Shown here: in pieces, positions 29,860 to 37,428 of the stretch | Layout of the letters: each line of letters opens with the position of its first letter | Position numbering within the stretch: the stretch's first letter is position 1 | Assembly (NCBI GenBank): GCA_046292765.1 | Contig: JBKBQA010000004.1 | Span: 251,615-315,614 of the forward strand | Direction of reading: 5' to 3' | Origin: PGZG01 sp046292765 | Lineage (GTDB): Bacteria; Pseudomonadota; Gammaproteobacteria; Pseudomonadales; Alcanivoracaceae | DNA length: 64,000 bases | The notes under the pieces: model-generated | The model's database searches: none | What the model saw: only the letters and a program-made list of their open reading frames with translations | Told to the model about the DNA's origin: nothing | Translations under genes and position numbers: made by a program

Positions 29860-31017
29860 ATGCTCGAGAGACTTTCACCCAATACCATGGCGCAGCTGAA
29901 GAAGTGGGGTTTCCTGCTGTTCTGGCTGGCGGTGCTGCCGGTGCTGCCTGTTGCGGCTTATATGGGCCGCGAGACCGGCACCCAGGACTACTGGGCCTGG
30001 CTGATCTATTTCACCGTGTTCGGCATCATTCCGGTGCTGGACTATATCGTCGGCAAGGACCCGAGCAACCCGGACGAGCAGACCGAGGTGCCGCTGCTGA
30101 CGCAGCAGAAGATCTACCGGGTGTTCCCGCTGATCCTTGGCTCAGTGTGGCTGGGGGTGCTGTATTTCGGCGGCCATATCTTCGTCAGCAATGATTACGG
30201 ATTGCTGGGCCAGATTGGCTGGATCCTGTCGATCGGCACTCTCGGCGGCGCCATCGCCATCGTGCTGGCCCATGAGCTGGTACACAAGGACGAGCGCATT
30301 GAGAACTGGTTCGGTGGCTTGCTGCTGTCCAGCGTTTGCTATGCCGGTTTCAAGGTGGAGCATATTCGTGGCCACCATGTATTTGTTGCCACCCCGGATG
30401 ACGGCGCCTCCGCCAAGTTCAATCAGAGCGTCTGGCACTTCCTGCCGCGGGCACTGAAGCACAACTTTCTCACCGCCTGGCAACTGGAAGCGGACCGTCT
30501 TAAGCGCAAAGGATTGAAGGCGTTCAGCGTGCATAACGAGTTGGTCTGGTGGTACGCCATCAGCGGCCTGTTCGCGCTGTCGTTCTTCCTGCTCTGGGGC
30601 TGGATGGGTGTGCTGTTCTTCCTGCTGGTGGGTCTGGTCGCTGGTAGCACACTGGAAGTGATTAACTACGTTGAACACTATGGCCTGCATCGTCGCCTGA
30701 TGGATAACGGAAAATACGAGCGTATTACCCCGGCGCATAGCTGGAACTCGAACTACTTCCTGACCAATCTGGCCCTGTTCCAGCTGCAGCGCCACAGTGA
30801 CCATCACGCCTATGGCAAGCGTCGCTATCAGGTGCTGCGTCACTATGAAGACAGCCCGCAACTGCCGGGCGGCTATGCGGCCATGTATGTGCTGGCGCTG
30901 GTGCCGCCACTGTGGAAGAAAGTGATGAACCCGCGCGTGGAAGCTTACTATCAGGGTGAGATGGATCAGCTGTTCCGGGATCGGCCGCGGGTGAACAATA
31001 TTGCGGTAAATGGGTAA
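29860..31017 (+). CDS. alkB: Alkane 1-monooxygenase (AlkB-type)
   Basis: The 385-residue integral-membrane non-haem di-iron hydroxylase oxidises the terminal carbon of alkanes, using rubredoxin as electron donor. All histidine boxes are present: HELVHK, EHIRGHH and LQRHSDHH, plus NYVEHYGL. About six membrane helices are visible. Val replaces the common Gly in the first box, and the short N-terminus suits the AlkB2 group more than AlkB1. No rubredoxin gene is adjacent. The ATG at 29860 lies behind GGGAGA. A strong terminator follows. Confidence 0.95.
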   Translation: MLERLSPNTMAQLKKWGFLLFWLAVLPVLPVAAYMGRETGTQDYWAWLIYFTVFGIIPVLDYIVGKDPSNPDEQTEVPLLTQQKIYRVFPLILGSVWLGVLYFGGHIFVSNDYGLLGQIGWILSIGTLGGAIAIVLAHELVHKDERIENWFGGLLLSSVCYAGFKVEHIRGHHVFVATPDDGASAKFNQSVWHFLPRALKHNFLTAWQLEADRLKRKGLKAFSVHNELVWWYAISGLFALSFFLLWGWMGVLFFLLVGLVAGSTLEVINYVEHYGLHRRLMDNGKYERITPAHSWNSNYFLTNLALFQLQRHSDHHAYGKRRYQVLRHYEDSPQLPGGYAAMYVLALVPPLWKKVMNPRVEAYYQGEMDQLFRDRPRVNNIAVNG

Positions 31018-31041
31018 GGAATTATCTGCGCTGATTGGTTG

Positions 31042-31069
31042 GGGGCCGGATTATCCGGCCCCATTTTTT
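31042..31069. terminator. Terminator after alkB
   Basis: GGGGCCGGA / TCCGGCCCC with a three-base TTA loop is followed by a T-rich tract (ATTTTTTC). It ends at the hicB stop codon, so it terminates alkB rightward. Confidence 0.92.
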
Positions 31070-31491
31070 CAGGGGCTGATGCTTAACTCCAACTTGCGCC
31101 CAACTGCGTGAAGTGCCGCCTCGATCATTTCCAGCTTCGACGCATGGCGCGGGTTCAGCAAGCGATCCACCTGCGGCATGTGTACACCAAGACGACGCGC
31201 CAGCTCCGCCTTGCGAATGTTCTGCTTCAGCATCTCGTTGTGTAGTAACACCTTTGCAGTGACTTGCGCTGGCATGGTCGCGGGATGACGCCCGCGTTTG
31301 ACCCGCTGCGGGAAAGGCACAGGTTGACGATCGGCAATACGGCCCTGAATAGCGGTTTCAATCGCATCGATGGCATTCAGTAATGCCTCCTGCTCATCGT
31401 CGCCCACTGAAGCCATTTCCGGCAGTTCGGCACAGGTGGCAAGCCAGCTCTTGTTGGTGTCTTTTTCCAGAGTAATGCCGTAGGTCAGCAT
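31069..31491 (-). CDS. hicB: HicB-like antitoxin
   Basis: The 140-residue protein has the HicB N-terminal domain (YGITLEKDTNKSWLATCAEL and later DEQEALLNAIDAIETAI) that wraps the toxin, and a C-terminal helix-turn-helix (KAELARRLGVHMPQVDRLLN, residues about 94-113) for operator binding. It follows hicA after 15 bases in the usual toxin-first order. It should neutralise HicA and repress the operon through the palindrome at 31716-31729. Confidence 0.9.
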   Translation of the reverse strand: MLTYGITLEKDTNKSWLATCAELPEMASVGDDEQEALLNAIDAIETAIQGRIADRQPVPFPQRVKRGRHPATMPAQVTAKVLLHNEMLKQNIRKAELARRLGVHMPQVDRLLNPRHASKLEMIEAALHAVGRKLELSISP

Positions 31492-31506
31492 GATGATCCT
31501 CAGGTG

Positions 31507-31686
31507 TTACTTAAGGCCAAGATCCTTGCGAATCTTGTTTTCGAGTCCCTTGCCCATTTCCTTGGCGCCATGGTTAGGGAAGACGCTGGTGCGACCATTC
31601 AGGCGGACCAGCATGTGGCTGCCTTTCCCCGGTTCCAGCACGGCGCCCTGACTTTCCAGCCAGCGGCGGAACTCGTTGTACTTCAC
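31507..31686 (-). CDS. hicA: HicA-like mRNA interferase toxin (GTG start)
   Basis: The 59-residue protein starts from GTG at 31686. It has the HicA dsRNA-binding-like fold: KYNEFRRWLESQGAVL, then the catalytic-type GKGSHMLVRLNG with His24, and FPNHGAKEMGKGLENKIRKDLGL. Length and order match intact HicA toxins, which cut mRNA. No in-frame ATG is available upstream. The conserved His and intact length suggest that it is active. Confidence 0.88.
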   Translation of the reverse strand: MKYNEFRRWLESQGAVLEPGKGSHMLVRLNGRTSVFPNHGAKEMGKGLENKIRKDLGLK

Positions 31687-31715
31687 GGGATGATGCCTGA
31701 GGGGTGGTCATTGAG

Positions 31716-31729
31716 CAACATATATGTTG
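31716..31729. promoter_or_regulatory. hicAB operator candidate
   Basis: A perfect 14-base palindrome CAACATATATGTTG lies 30 bases upstream of the hicA start. Its AT-rich core could overlap the -10 box. HicB proteins with a helix-turn-helix bind such sites. Confidence 0.6.
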
Positions 31730-31915
31730 TGTTGTCGGTTGAGCAGGGAGGCCAGAATGGGCGCTACGGGGTTGCTTGTCTGTCATCCCGGAGCGCCGAT
31801 ATCTGTCAGTCGCCGGACTGTGTCGCTGCCGATCGACTCAGGCTCGTGATGCCGGTGCCGCAGGGTCAGCGTGCCATTTGGCCAGATTGGCCAGTCAGGT
31901 TGAATCCTCGCGGAC

Positions 31916-31950
31916 ATTGGTTTAGGCTTATCGAAAATGGTTAAACCAAT
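31916..31950. promoter_or_regulatory. FadR-type GntR operator upstream of the GntR gene
   Basis: ATTGGTTTA (31916-31924) and TAAACCAAT (31942-31950) are inverted arms. Nested at the right is the perfect palindrome TGGTTAAACCA (31938-31948), which fits the TGGTnnnACCA consensus bound by FadR-subfamily GntR regulators. It ends 36 bases before the regulator start, so autoregulation is likely. Confidence 0.65.
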
Positions 31951-31985
31951 TTATCCTTGTCGTAAGATACCCGCTGGGTTTAACA

Positions 31986-32765
31986 ATGAACGACCGTCTT
32001 CTTCCGGACCAAATCGCCGACTTTCTGATCGCGCTGATCTTTATAAAATCGCTGAAGCCGGGAGACCGGCTACCGGCCGAACGCCGACTTTCTGAGCTGC
32101 TGCAGGTCGACCGCACATCGTTGCGGACCGCGCTGAAAACACTGATTCGCATGGGCTTGCTTGATTCGGTACAGGGCTCGGGGATTACGGTCCTTGACCC
32201 GAGGCGGCACGCCGGTGTCGATATGCTGGACGCCGTATTGCGCATTCCCGAACTGGAAATAGGCTCGCGTCTGATGATTCAGTTGATCGAGAGCTTTATT
32301 CGGACTTTGCCTACCATGGTACGACGCGCCATTGAGATGGGCGATCGACGGGAGCGGGCAGAAATCCTCGCGCAACTGCATATTCAGATAAGCAGATACA
32401 CAAGCGGTGCCAACGTTGCCGAACTGGCAGCTATCGATGTGTCCCTGCAAGACATGATGGCTGACAGAATTGACCACCCGCTCGCCATTATGACGGCGAA
32501 CTCAACACGCAGGCTGCGGCATATGCTGACGACGATGCTATACGAGAAAGTTAATCTTGAGAGTCACTTTGACGCTCAATTGAACTTGATTGAGGAGGCA
32601 ATCTCTGGCGTGCTTGGCATGGGTGATATGCAAAAAAAATACGCTTCGCACATCCATGGTCTTAGCCGGAAACTTGTCGCCCATCTGGCCACGCTTCCGC
32701 CAGACCCTCATCTGAAAGCTAGCCCTCTCACCCATCTTCCCGATTTGCGAAACCTGCCAGAATGA
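31986..32765 (+). CDS. FadR-subfamily GntR transcriptional regulator
   Basis: The 259-residue protein has an N-terminal winged helix of the GntR type (LKPGDRLPAERRLSELLQVDRTSLRTALKTL, residues about 22-52, then a wing with GSGITV) and an all-helical C-terminal domain of the FadR/FCD kind. Several expected metal-binding His are not obvious, as in fatty-acid-sensing FadR. The best-supported target is its own promoter; the next gene (alcohol dehydrogenase) is in the same direction 174 bases on. Confidence 0.88.
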   Translation: MNDRLLPDQIADFLIALIFIKSLKPGDRLPAERRLSELLQVDRTSLRTALKTLIRMGLLDSVQGSGITVLDPRRHAGVDMLDAVLRIPELEIGSRLMIQLIESFIRTLPTMVRRAIEMGDRRERAEILAQLHIQISRYTSGANVAELAAIDVSLQDMMADRIDHPLAIMTANSTRRLRHMLTTMLYEKVNLESHFDAQLNLIEEAISGVLGMGDMQKKYASHIHGLSRKLVAHLATLPPDPHLKASPLTHLPDLRNLPE

Positions 32766-32870
32766 GCATAAAGCGGGAAAAACAAGGTTTTGTAAAGGCC
32801 GAACCAGGGCGCAACGAAAGAGCGTTGCCATGAGAAGGAATCTTAGCAGGATCAATATAGCAAAGGTGTG

Positions 32871-32902
32871 CCGTGGATTTGATAGATTATCTCAATCCAC
32901 GG
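32871..32902. promoter_or_regulatory. Long inverted repeat upstream of the alcohol dehydrogenase gene
   Basis: CCGTGGATT (32871-32879) and AATCCACGG (32894-32902) are perfect nine-base arms with a further GATA/TATC symmetry inside. There is no T-run, so an operator is more likely than a terminator. It lies 38 bases before the dehydrogenase start, over the expected promoter. The rest of 32766-32939 shows no gene. Confidence 0.6.
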
Positions 32903-32939
32903 GGCGAATTGCTGGGAAAAGACATAAAGGAGGATTGAT

Positions 32940-34118
32940 ATGAAAGCTGTAGTTTGTCAAAACGCGGAGCTCACAGTTAAAAACTTGCCGGAACCAATTC
33001 CCGGACAGGGTCAGGTTCTGGTAGAAGTGCTGCGTTGTGGAATCTGCGGATCTGATTTACACCAAAGACACGCCGCTGACCATATGCATGCGCTTTTCTC
33101 CAATTCCCGGCTTGGTGAAAAATTTCCTGCAGCCAAGGATCCCGTTGTTTTCGGGCATGAGTTCTCTGGCCAGATTCTTGAGTACGGTCCTGGCTGCAGG
33201 AAACGGTTAAAGCCGGGTACTCGCATCGTGGCGCCGCCAACGATTAGGGAGGGCAGAAGCTATGAAACCATCGGTCTGTCCAAGAAGCATGCGGGCGCCT
33301 ATGCGGAGCGAATGATTCTGGATGAATTTACCTTACTTCCGGTTCCAAATGGTTTGAGCTCAGATATTGCGGCACTCACCGAGCCGATGGCCGTCGCGTT
33401 GCACGCTGTTAACATCAGCGAAGTAAAAAGTCGTGACGTGGCTGTAGTGATTGGCTGTGGTCCGATTGGCTTGGCTGTGATCGCAGCGCTCAAGGCTAAG
33501 GGTGTAAAAACGGTAATTGCCAGCGACTTCTCACCCGGCCGCCGGCGTTTCGCAACCCAGTGCGGAGCTGACATCGTCGTCAATCCGGCCATCGAATCAC
33601 CATTCAGCCGCTCCGCTGAACACGGCTTCTATGACGACCTGCAAGACCTTATAGATTTTGGCATTGGCACATATGAAAAGCTGGCCAAACTCCCTCTGCC
33701 CTGGTGGCACCTTTGGCGTTTCGGCGAGTGGGTCGGCATGAAGCCCAAGAGCCCGGTGATATTCGAGTGTGTCGGGGTGCCGGGAATTCTTCAGGGCATC
33801 ATCAAGCAAGCGCCGGTATGGTCTCGTATTGTCGTGATTGGTGCGTGCATGGAGCCGGACACCTTCGAGCCGGCGATGGCTCTCCCCAAGGAAATCAATA
33901 TCAAGTTCTCGATTGGTTGGACGCCGCTTGAATTCCGCGATGCGCTGCACCTTTTAGCCGACGGCAAGCTAAAATGTGCAGGGATGGTGACCGGTGTCGT
34001 CGGTCTGGACGGTGTGGCAAACGCTTTCGATGCCTTGGCAAACCCCGAACTGCATGCCAAGATTCTTATCGACCCGAAGAGCCCGGCAATCACTCCTGTT
34101 GAAATCCACAGGAGGTGA
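32940..34118 (+). CDS. Zinc-dependent alcohol dehydrogenase (MDR family)
   Basis: The 392-residue enzyme has the catalytic-zinc Cys in CGICGSDLH (residue about 34), GHEFSG with the second ligand, and the Rossmann motif VVIGCGPIGLAVIAALKA. The four-cysteine structural zinc loop of classical enzymes is replaced by another sequence, and a roughly 35-residue insertion follows VNPA in the nucleotide domain. It probably oxidises a secondary alcohol or polyol with NAD(P). A perfect AAAGGAGG precedes the ATG. It is convergent with the 802-residue unknown protein. Confidence 0.87.
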   Translation: MKAVVCQNAELTVKNLPEPIPGQGQVLVEVLRCGICGSDLHQRHAADHMHALFSNSRLGEKFPAAKDPVVFGHEFSGQILEYGPGCRKRLKPGTRIVAPPTIREGRSYETIGLSKKHAGAYAERMILDEFTLLPVPNGLSSDIAALTEPMAVALHAVNISEVKSRDVAVVIGCGPIGLAVIAALKAKGVKTVIASDFSPGRRRFATQCGADIVVNPAIESPFSRSAEHGFYDDLQDLIDFGIGTYEKLAKLPLPWWHLWRFGEWVGMKPKSPVIFECVGVPGILQGIIKQAPVWSRIVVIGACMEPDTFEPAMALPKEINIKFSIGWTPLEFRDALHLLADGKLKCAGMVTGVVGLDGVANAFDALANPELHAKILIDPKSPAITPVEIHRR

Positions 34119-34160
34119 TTGCAGGGCTTCGAAGTGCTTTGGATTGTCACATTCAGCGGC

Positions 34161-36569
34161 TCATCTCAATGCTTCGACTACGGCGGTCGTTCTGTCGATG
34201 GTACATATCACGACAGCCCGGGCAGGTATGTTGATGCAATGAGCCTTGTCCATGAGATCCATTTCCGGCAACTGTTTTGTTTGCACGTTGCTTTCAGCAT
34301 ACAGGCTCGTCGTGCATTGATGGGCGGTCGGGTTACTGACTCTCAATGTTATCTTTGAGTCATCTTTATCGACAATGCTGACATCAAGATGGTCTATGAC
34401 CGACAGTCTGCATTCACCCAGTTGCAGGTAAATGCCTGGCAACTCACAGATAGATAGCAGGTGCGCGACTTCCGCCCAACTTGTCGGGTATTGGTACGGG
34501 ATTTCCCCGGTCGGGCCGGTCCAGTCTCCGGTTTGGATGCACTCATGGATGGTTCCATCGGGCAGTGCCTCGCCGAGTACTGTGCGTATCGGATTGTCCT
34601 TGCGGGAGAGATACTGCTGGGTGTTGTGTACGCATTCCACAAGCAATCGCATCACGCTCTGATCGCCTGTATAGCGGTAGAGCCGCCAGAAGGCATCGCC
34701 TGACAAGGTACATATGTTGGGTACGGCGCAGCGATTTTGAGATGAAGCCATGATCGATCCAGTCGTCCTGACGCCTAGTTTCTGGTAGGCGGTGCCTGCT
34801 GGGAAGGCAACATCATAGGAGTAGAACCAGGTGGCTATGTAGTTGCAGTAGCTTAGTGCTTCGCTCAACCAGCCAGCGTCTTGTGTGCGTTCATATACGG
34901 TTACCAGGGACTCAAGCAGATTGATGGCCGACTCCGAGTCTGGTGCGCAGAGAATCTCCAGTGGCCCGCCAGCGGTGAACCCCTTGTGCTGAAAATCAGC
35001 GTAGTAGAAGTGAAGCGAGTCCGTTGCGATGTCCAGATAGTCCGCCCTGCCAAAATAGGCGGCGCACTCAGCCAACGCAGCCGGCACTATGTTTCCGGCA
35101 TCACTGTTACCGATACGGATATCAAGTGTTTGCGGGTTGATGTACTGACCAAAATTCCTGTTATCTCGCCAGATTTGGCAGAGCGCATCAGCACAATGGA
35201 TAGTTTTCTCCTTCCATTCAGGAGAAATCAGATTGCTTTGACCTCGCGCGTCCAAAAGGCGGAAATGTTTTATCACAAAGTACAGGTAGTCACCGCAGCG
35301 ACGCACATGAATCCAGTCTTTGCTGCCGATTCCCTCGGCAGCAAAGTAATTATCACCGCCCCAGTCTTTGCCGTCACTGGTTGCGTAGAATATGCCGGCA
35401 TTAGATTGTCCATTTTCGCTGAAGAAGAAGGCGAGGTTTCTTAGTGCGCGCTGCTGTGATAGCTCGTTTCCTCGATTGAGTAGCGCGTAGGATAGCGCCA
35501 GACCTCCTGTCCATCCGGCGCTCCAGGTATCGGCATCAATAAAGGGCGGCAGGAATCCAGCGTGGTAATAACCATATTGTTCCGACCACTTCTTGTTGTT
35601 GTAAAGTGGCTCAATCAGATTCCAGGCGGCGGACAGAGGAAGTACTTTCGTACATAGAGCGGCATCCATCTCCTGCTTATAGGTTATATTCCGAAAAGCA
35701 GCGTAAAAATCATGAAAACTCTCGCAGGAAAATTGATGTACCGTGATGCCGATATTTGCCTGATCACCTTTTTTTATGCGTGCTCCTTTATCCCAGGATG
35801 GCATTTTTGAAGCGCCATGAGCGGCTTTGTGCTCCCGGACAATGGGTGTCATCAACTCCAGAGATAGTTTTTTAAGGTTTAGATCCTCCTTGATAGAGAA
35901 GCCGTTCTCGCCAATGGCGCTTTGCTGGTTCGAGATAATCCAGATACAGGTTGATTCTTCTTTTAGCCAGATGCCAATCATCGGAGCGCATATCTCGCTC
36001 ATCAGTAAGTCCATTTGTGAGCGTATCTGATTCACTTGCAGGCCGGGAATCTCGGATGTGATGATGGGAACTTCTTTGTGCCATTTCTCTTTCGGTAGAA
36101 ATGGCGGGTATATGGTGCGGTGCCGCTCGAAGCGGCCGGCGTTGTAGGAGGCGCCTGGTGCGCAGATAAAGTTCTCCTTGTTCCAGTTCTCTATCTCAAT
36201 GCCAACACTCATGGCGGCGTTGCCAAGACTGCCCGACACTACGGAGAAAGCGGATTCAACGATCGTTGAGTCAGGCGACTGCTCATGCATCGTGGTGTCA
36301 GTGGAAACCGCACAGCGCTTTATCTCTAATCGAGAAATCTGCTGTGTTCTATCTGATAAAAGACGTTGACGCTGTTCTTCGACAAGACGGGACCCAAGCA
36401 CCGAGGAGACTGGGCCAAGCCGAAATGCCTTGTCCCAAAAAGCTTGAGTTTTTAGCGCCCGCTTAACCTCGACATTGGTTGTGTTCTTGACAAACTCACG
36501 ATAGCCAATAGAGGCATACAGAGGATTTGTTCTGAAGCGCTTGATGGATACGAAGTAGCGCAATGTCAT
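34161..36569 (-). CDS. Unrecognised 802-residue cytoplasmic protein, (alpha/alpha) barrel-like
   Basis: I do not recognise this family. There is no signal peptide or membrane helix. The first 300 residues are mixed. Residues about 320-680 show repeated helix pairs with aromatic-rich loops (GFLPPFIDADTWSAGWTGGL, DGKDWGGDNYFAAEG, GNSDAGNIVPAALAECAAYF, TGDWTGPTGEIPYQYPTSWA), which recalls six-hairpin glycosidases and related toroids. The last 90 residues look like a beta-sandwich. Asp/Glu/Trp-rich loops would suit a carbohydrate site, but no catalytic motif can be assigned. The ATG at 36569 follows GGAG. It shares orientation with the TetR gene 62 bases upstream. Confidence 0.75.
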   Translation of the reverse strand: MTLRYFVSIKRFRTNPLYASIGYREFVKNTTNVEVKRALKTQAFWDKAFRLGPVSSVLGSRLVEEQRQRLLSDRTQQISRLEIKRCAVSTDTTMHEQSPDSTIVESAFSVVSGSLGNAAMSVGIEIENWNKENFICAPGASYNAGRFERHRTIYPPFLPKEKWHKEVPIITSEIPGLQVNQIRSQMDLLMSEICAPMIGIWLKEESTCIWIISNQQSAIGENGFSIKEDLNLKKLSLELMTPIVREHKAAHGASKMPSWDKGARIKKGDQANIGITVHQFSCESFHDFYAAFRNITYKQEMDAALCTKVLPLSAAWNLIEPLYNNKKWSEQYGYYHAGFLPPFIDADTWSAGWTGGLALSYALLNRGNELSQQRALRNLAFFFSENGQSNAGIFYATSDGKDWGGDNYFAAEGIGSKDWIHVRRCGDYLYFVIKHFRLLDARGQSNLISPEWKEKTIHCADALCQIWRDNRNFGQYINPQTLDIRIGNSDAGNIVPAALAECAAYFGRADYLDIATDSLHFYYADFQHKGFTAGGPLEILCAPDSESAINLLESLVTVYERTQDAGWLSEALSYCNYIATWFYSYDVAFPAGTAYQKLGVRTTGSIMASSQNRCAVPNICTLSGDAFWRLYRYTGDQSVMRLLVECVHNTQQYLSRKDNPIRTVLGEALPDGTIHECIQTGDWTGPTGEIPYQYPTSWAEVAHLLSICELPGIYLQLGECRLSVIDHLDVSIVDKDDSKITLRVSNPTAHQCTTSLYAESNVQTKQLPEMDLMDKAHCINIPARAVVICTIDRTTAVVEALR

Positions 36570-36631
36570 GTCTTTCTCCAAGATCGGTGACCTGCTGCGG
36601 CGACCAGATTTAATCGCGATGCGCAACGGAC

Positions 36632-37279
36632 TCATTCGTCAAGCGGGATGCTTAATTCGCGAAAGAGCGATGTCAGCAGGAAAAGTATGTTCTCCACCAA
36701 CGTCTCCACCGGGTGGTCAAAGCCGGACAGGAACCAGGCGTTGGCCGTTTGCACCACGGCGCCCGTGACAGCCATCCCGAGAATGCGGTCATTGATGTTT
36801 TCGGGGAGTCTTCCCTCATAGAAGGGCTTTGCAAGTTGCAGGATCAAGTCCAGAAAATGATCGAAACTTTGCTGGTTTACCGGATTAACGCGGGGAGCAA
36901 TGGTGGTGTACTCAATAAACAGTATGCGAGTCAGGCGCGGGTCGGCTTCCAGTTCGGTAAAAAAGGCGGTGAGACCAGCTTTGGCCATCAGTTTGATGTT
37001 TCCGGCTGCCGGCCTTATGGCCTCCAGCACTGCACTTGCCAGACGTGCCGTTTGTGCCTGATACAGCTGCACAAAGAGATCTTCAGTGGATTCGAATGCT
37101 TCGTAGTAGTACCGGGGCGACAGCCCGGCCTCCCCGCACAGGGCTCGGACCGTAGCGGCCCGCACACCCCGCGTACCGATGATGTTCAGAGCTGCCTGAA
37201 GAAGCTTTTCTTTCCGGCAGGTTTCGCGTTCGCTCAGGCTTTCTCCGCCGTAAGGCCGGTCTTGCAGGTCGTTTGTCAT
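36632..37279 (-). CDS. TetR-family regulator
   Basis: The 215-residue regulator has a TetR DNA-binding domain (GTRGVRAATVRALCGEAGLSPRYYYEAFESTEDLF, residues about 35-70) with RYYYEAF in place of the more common VYRHF. The C-terminal domain is of the TetR ligand-binding type. It is upstream of, and probably co-transcribed with, the 802-residue protein. A strongly symmetric operator lies 46 bases upstream of its start. Confidence 0.88.
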   Translation of the reverse strand: MTNDLQDRPYGGESLSERETCRKEKLLQAALNIIGTRGVRAATVRALCGEAGLSPRYYYEAFESTEDLFVQLYQAQTARLASAVLEAIRPAAGNIKLMAKAGLTAFFTELEADPRLTRILFIEYTTIAPRVNPVNQQSFDHFLDLILQLAKPFYEGRLPENINDRILGMAVTGAVVQTANAWFLSGFDHPVETLVENILFLLTSLFRELSIPLDE

Positions 37280-37324
37280 ATCTGGTTCCCGGTGGGCTCG
37301 GGCACATGGCTGTGGCCTCGAACA

Positions 37325-37348
37325 ATCTGGAAACGTACGTTATCAGAT
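37325..37348. promoter_or_regulatory. TetR operator candidate
   Basis: A 24-base inverted repeat has arms ATCTG and CAGAT placed symmetrically around a perfect core AACGTACGTT; 20 of 24 positions are symmetric. It lies upstream of the TetR gene in the 149-base gap before the amidase gene. Confidence 0.65.
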
Positions 37349-37428
37349 ATGATTGACGGACGCCAACCCCGCTGTGGGCAAGTCGGACGTCACTATCCAG
37401 ATGAATGAGATGAACCACAAATACACTG

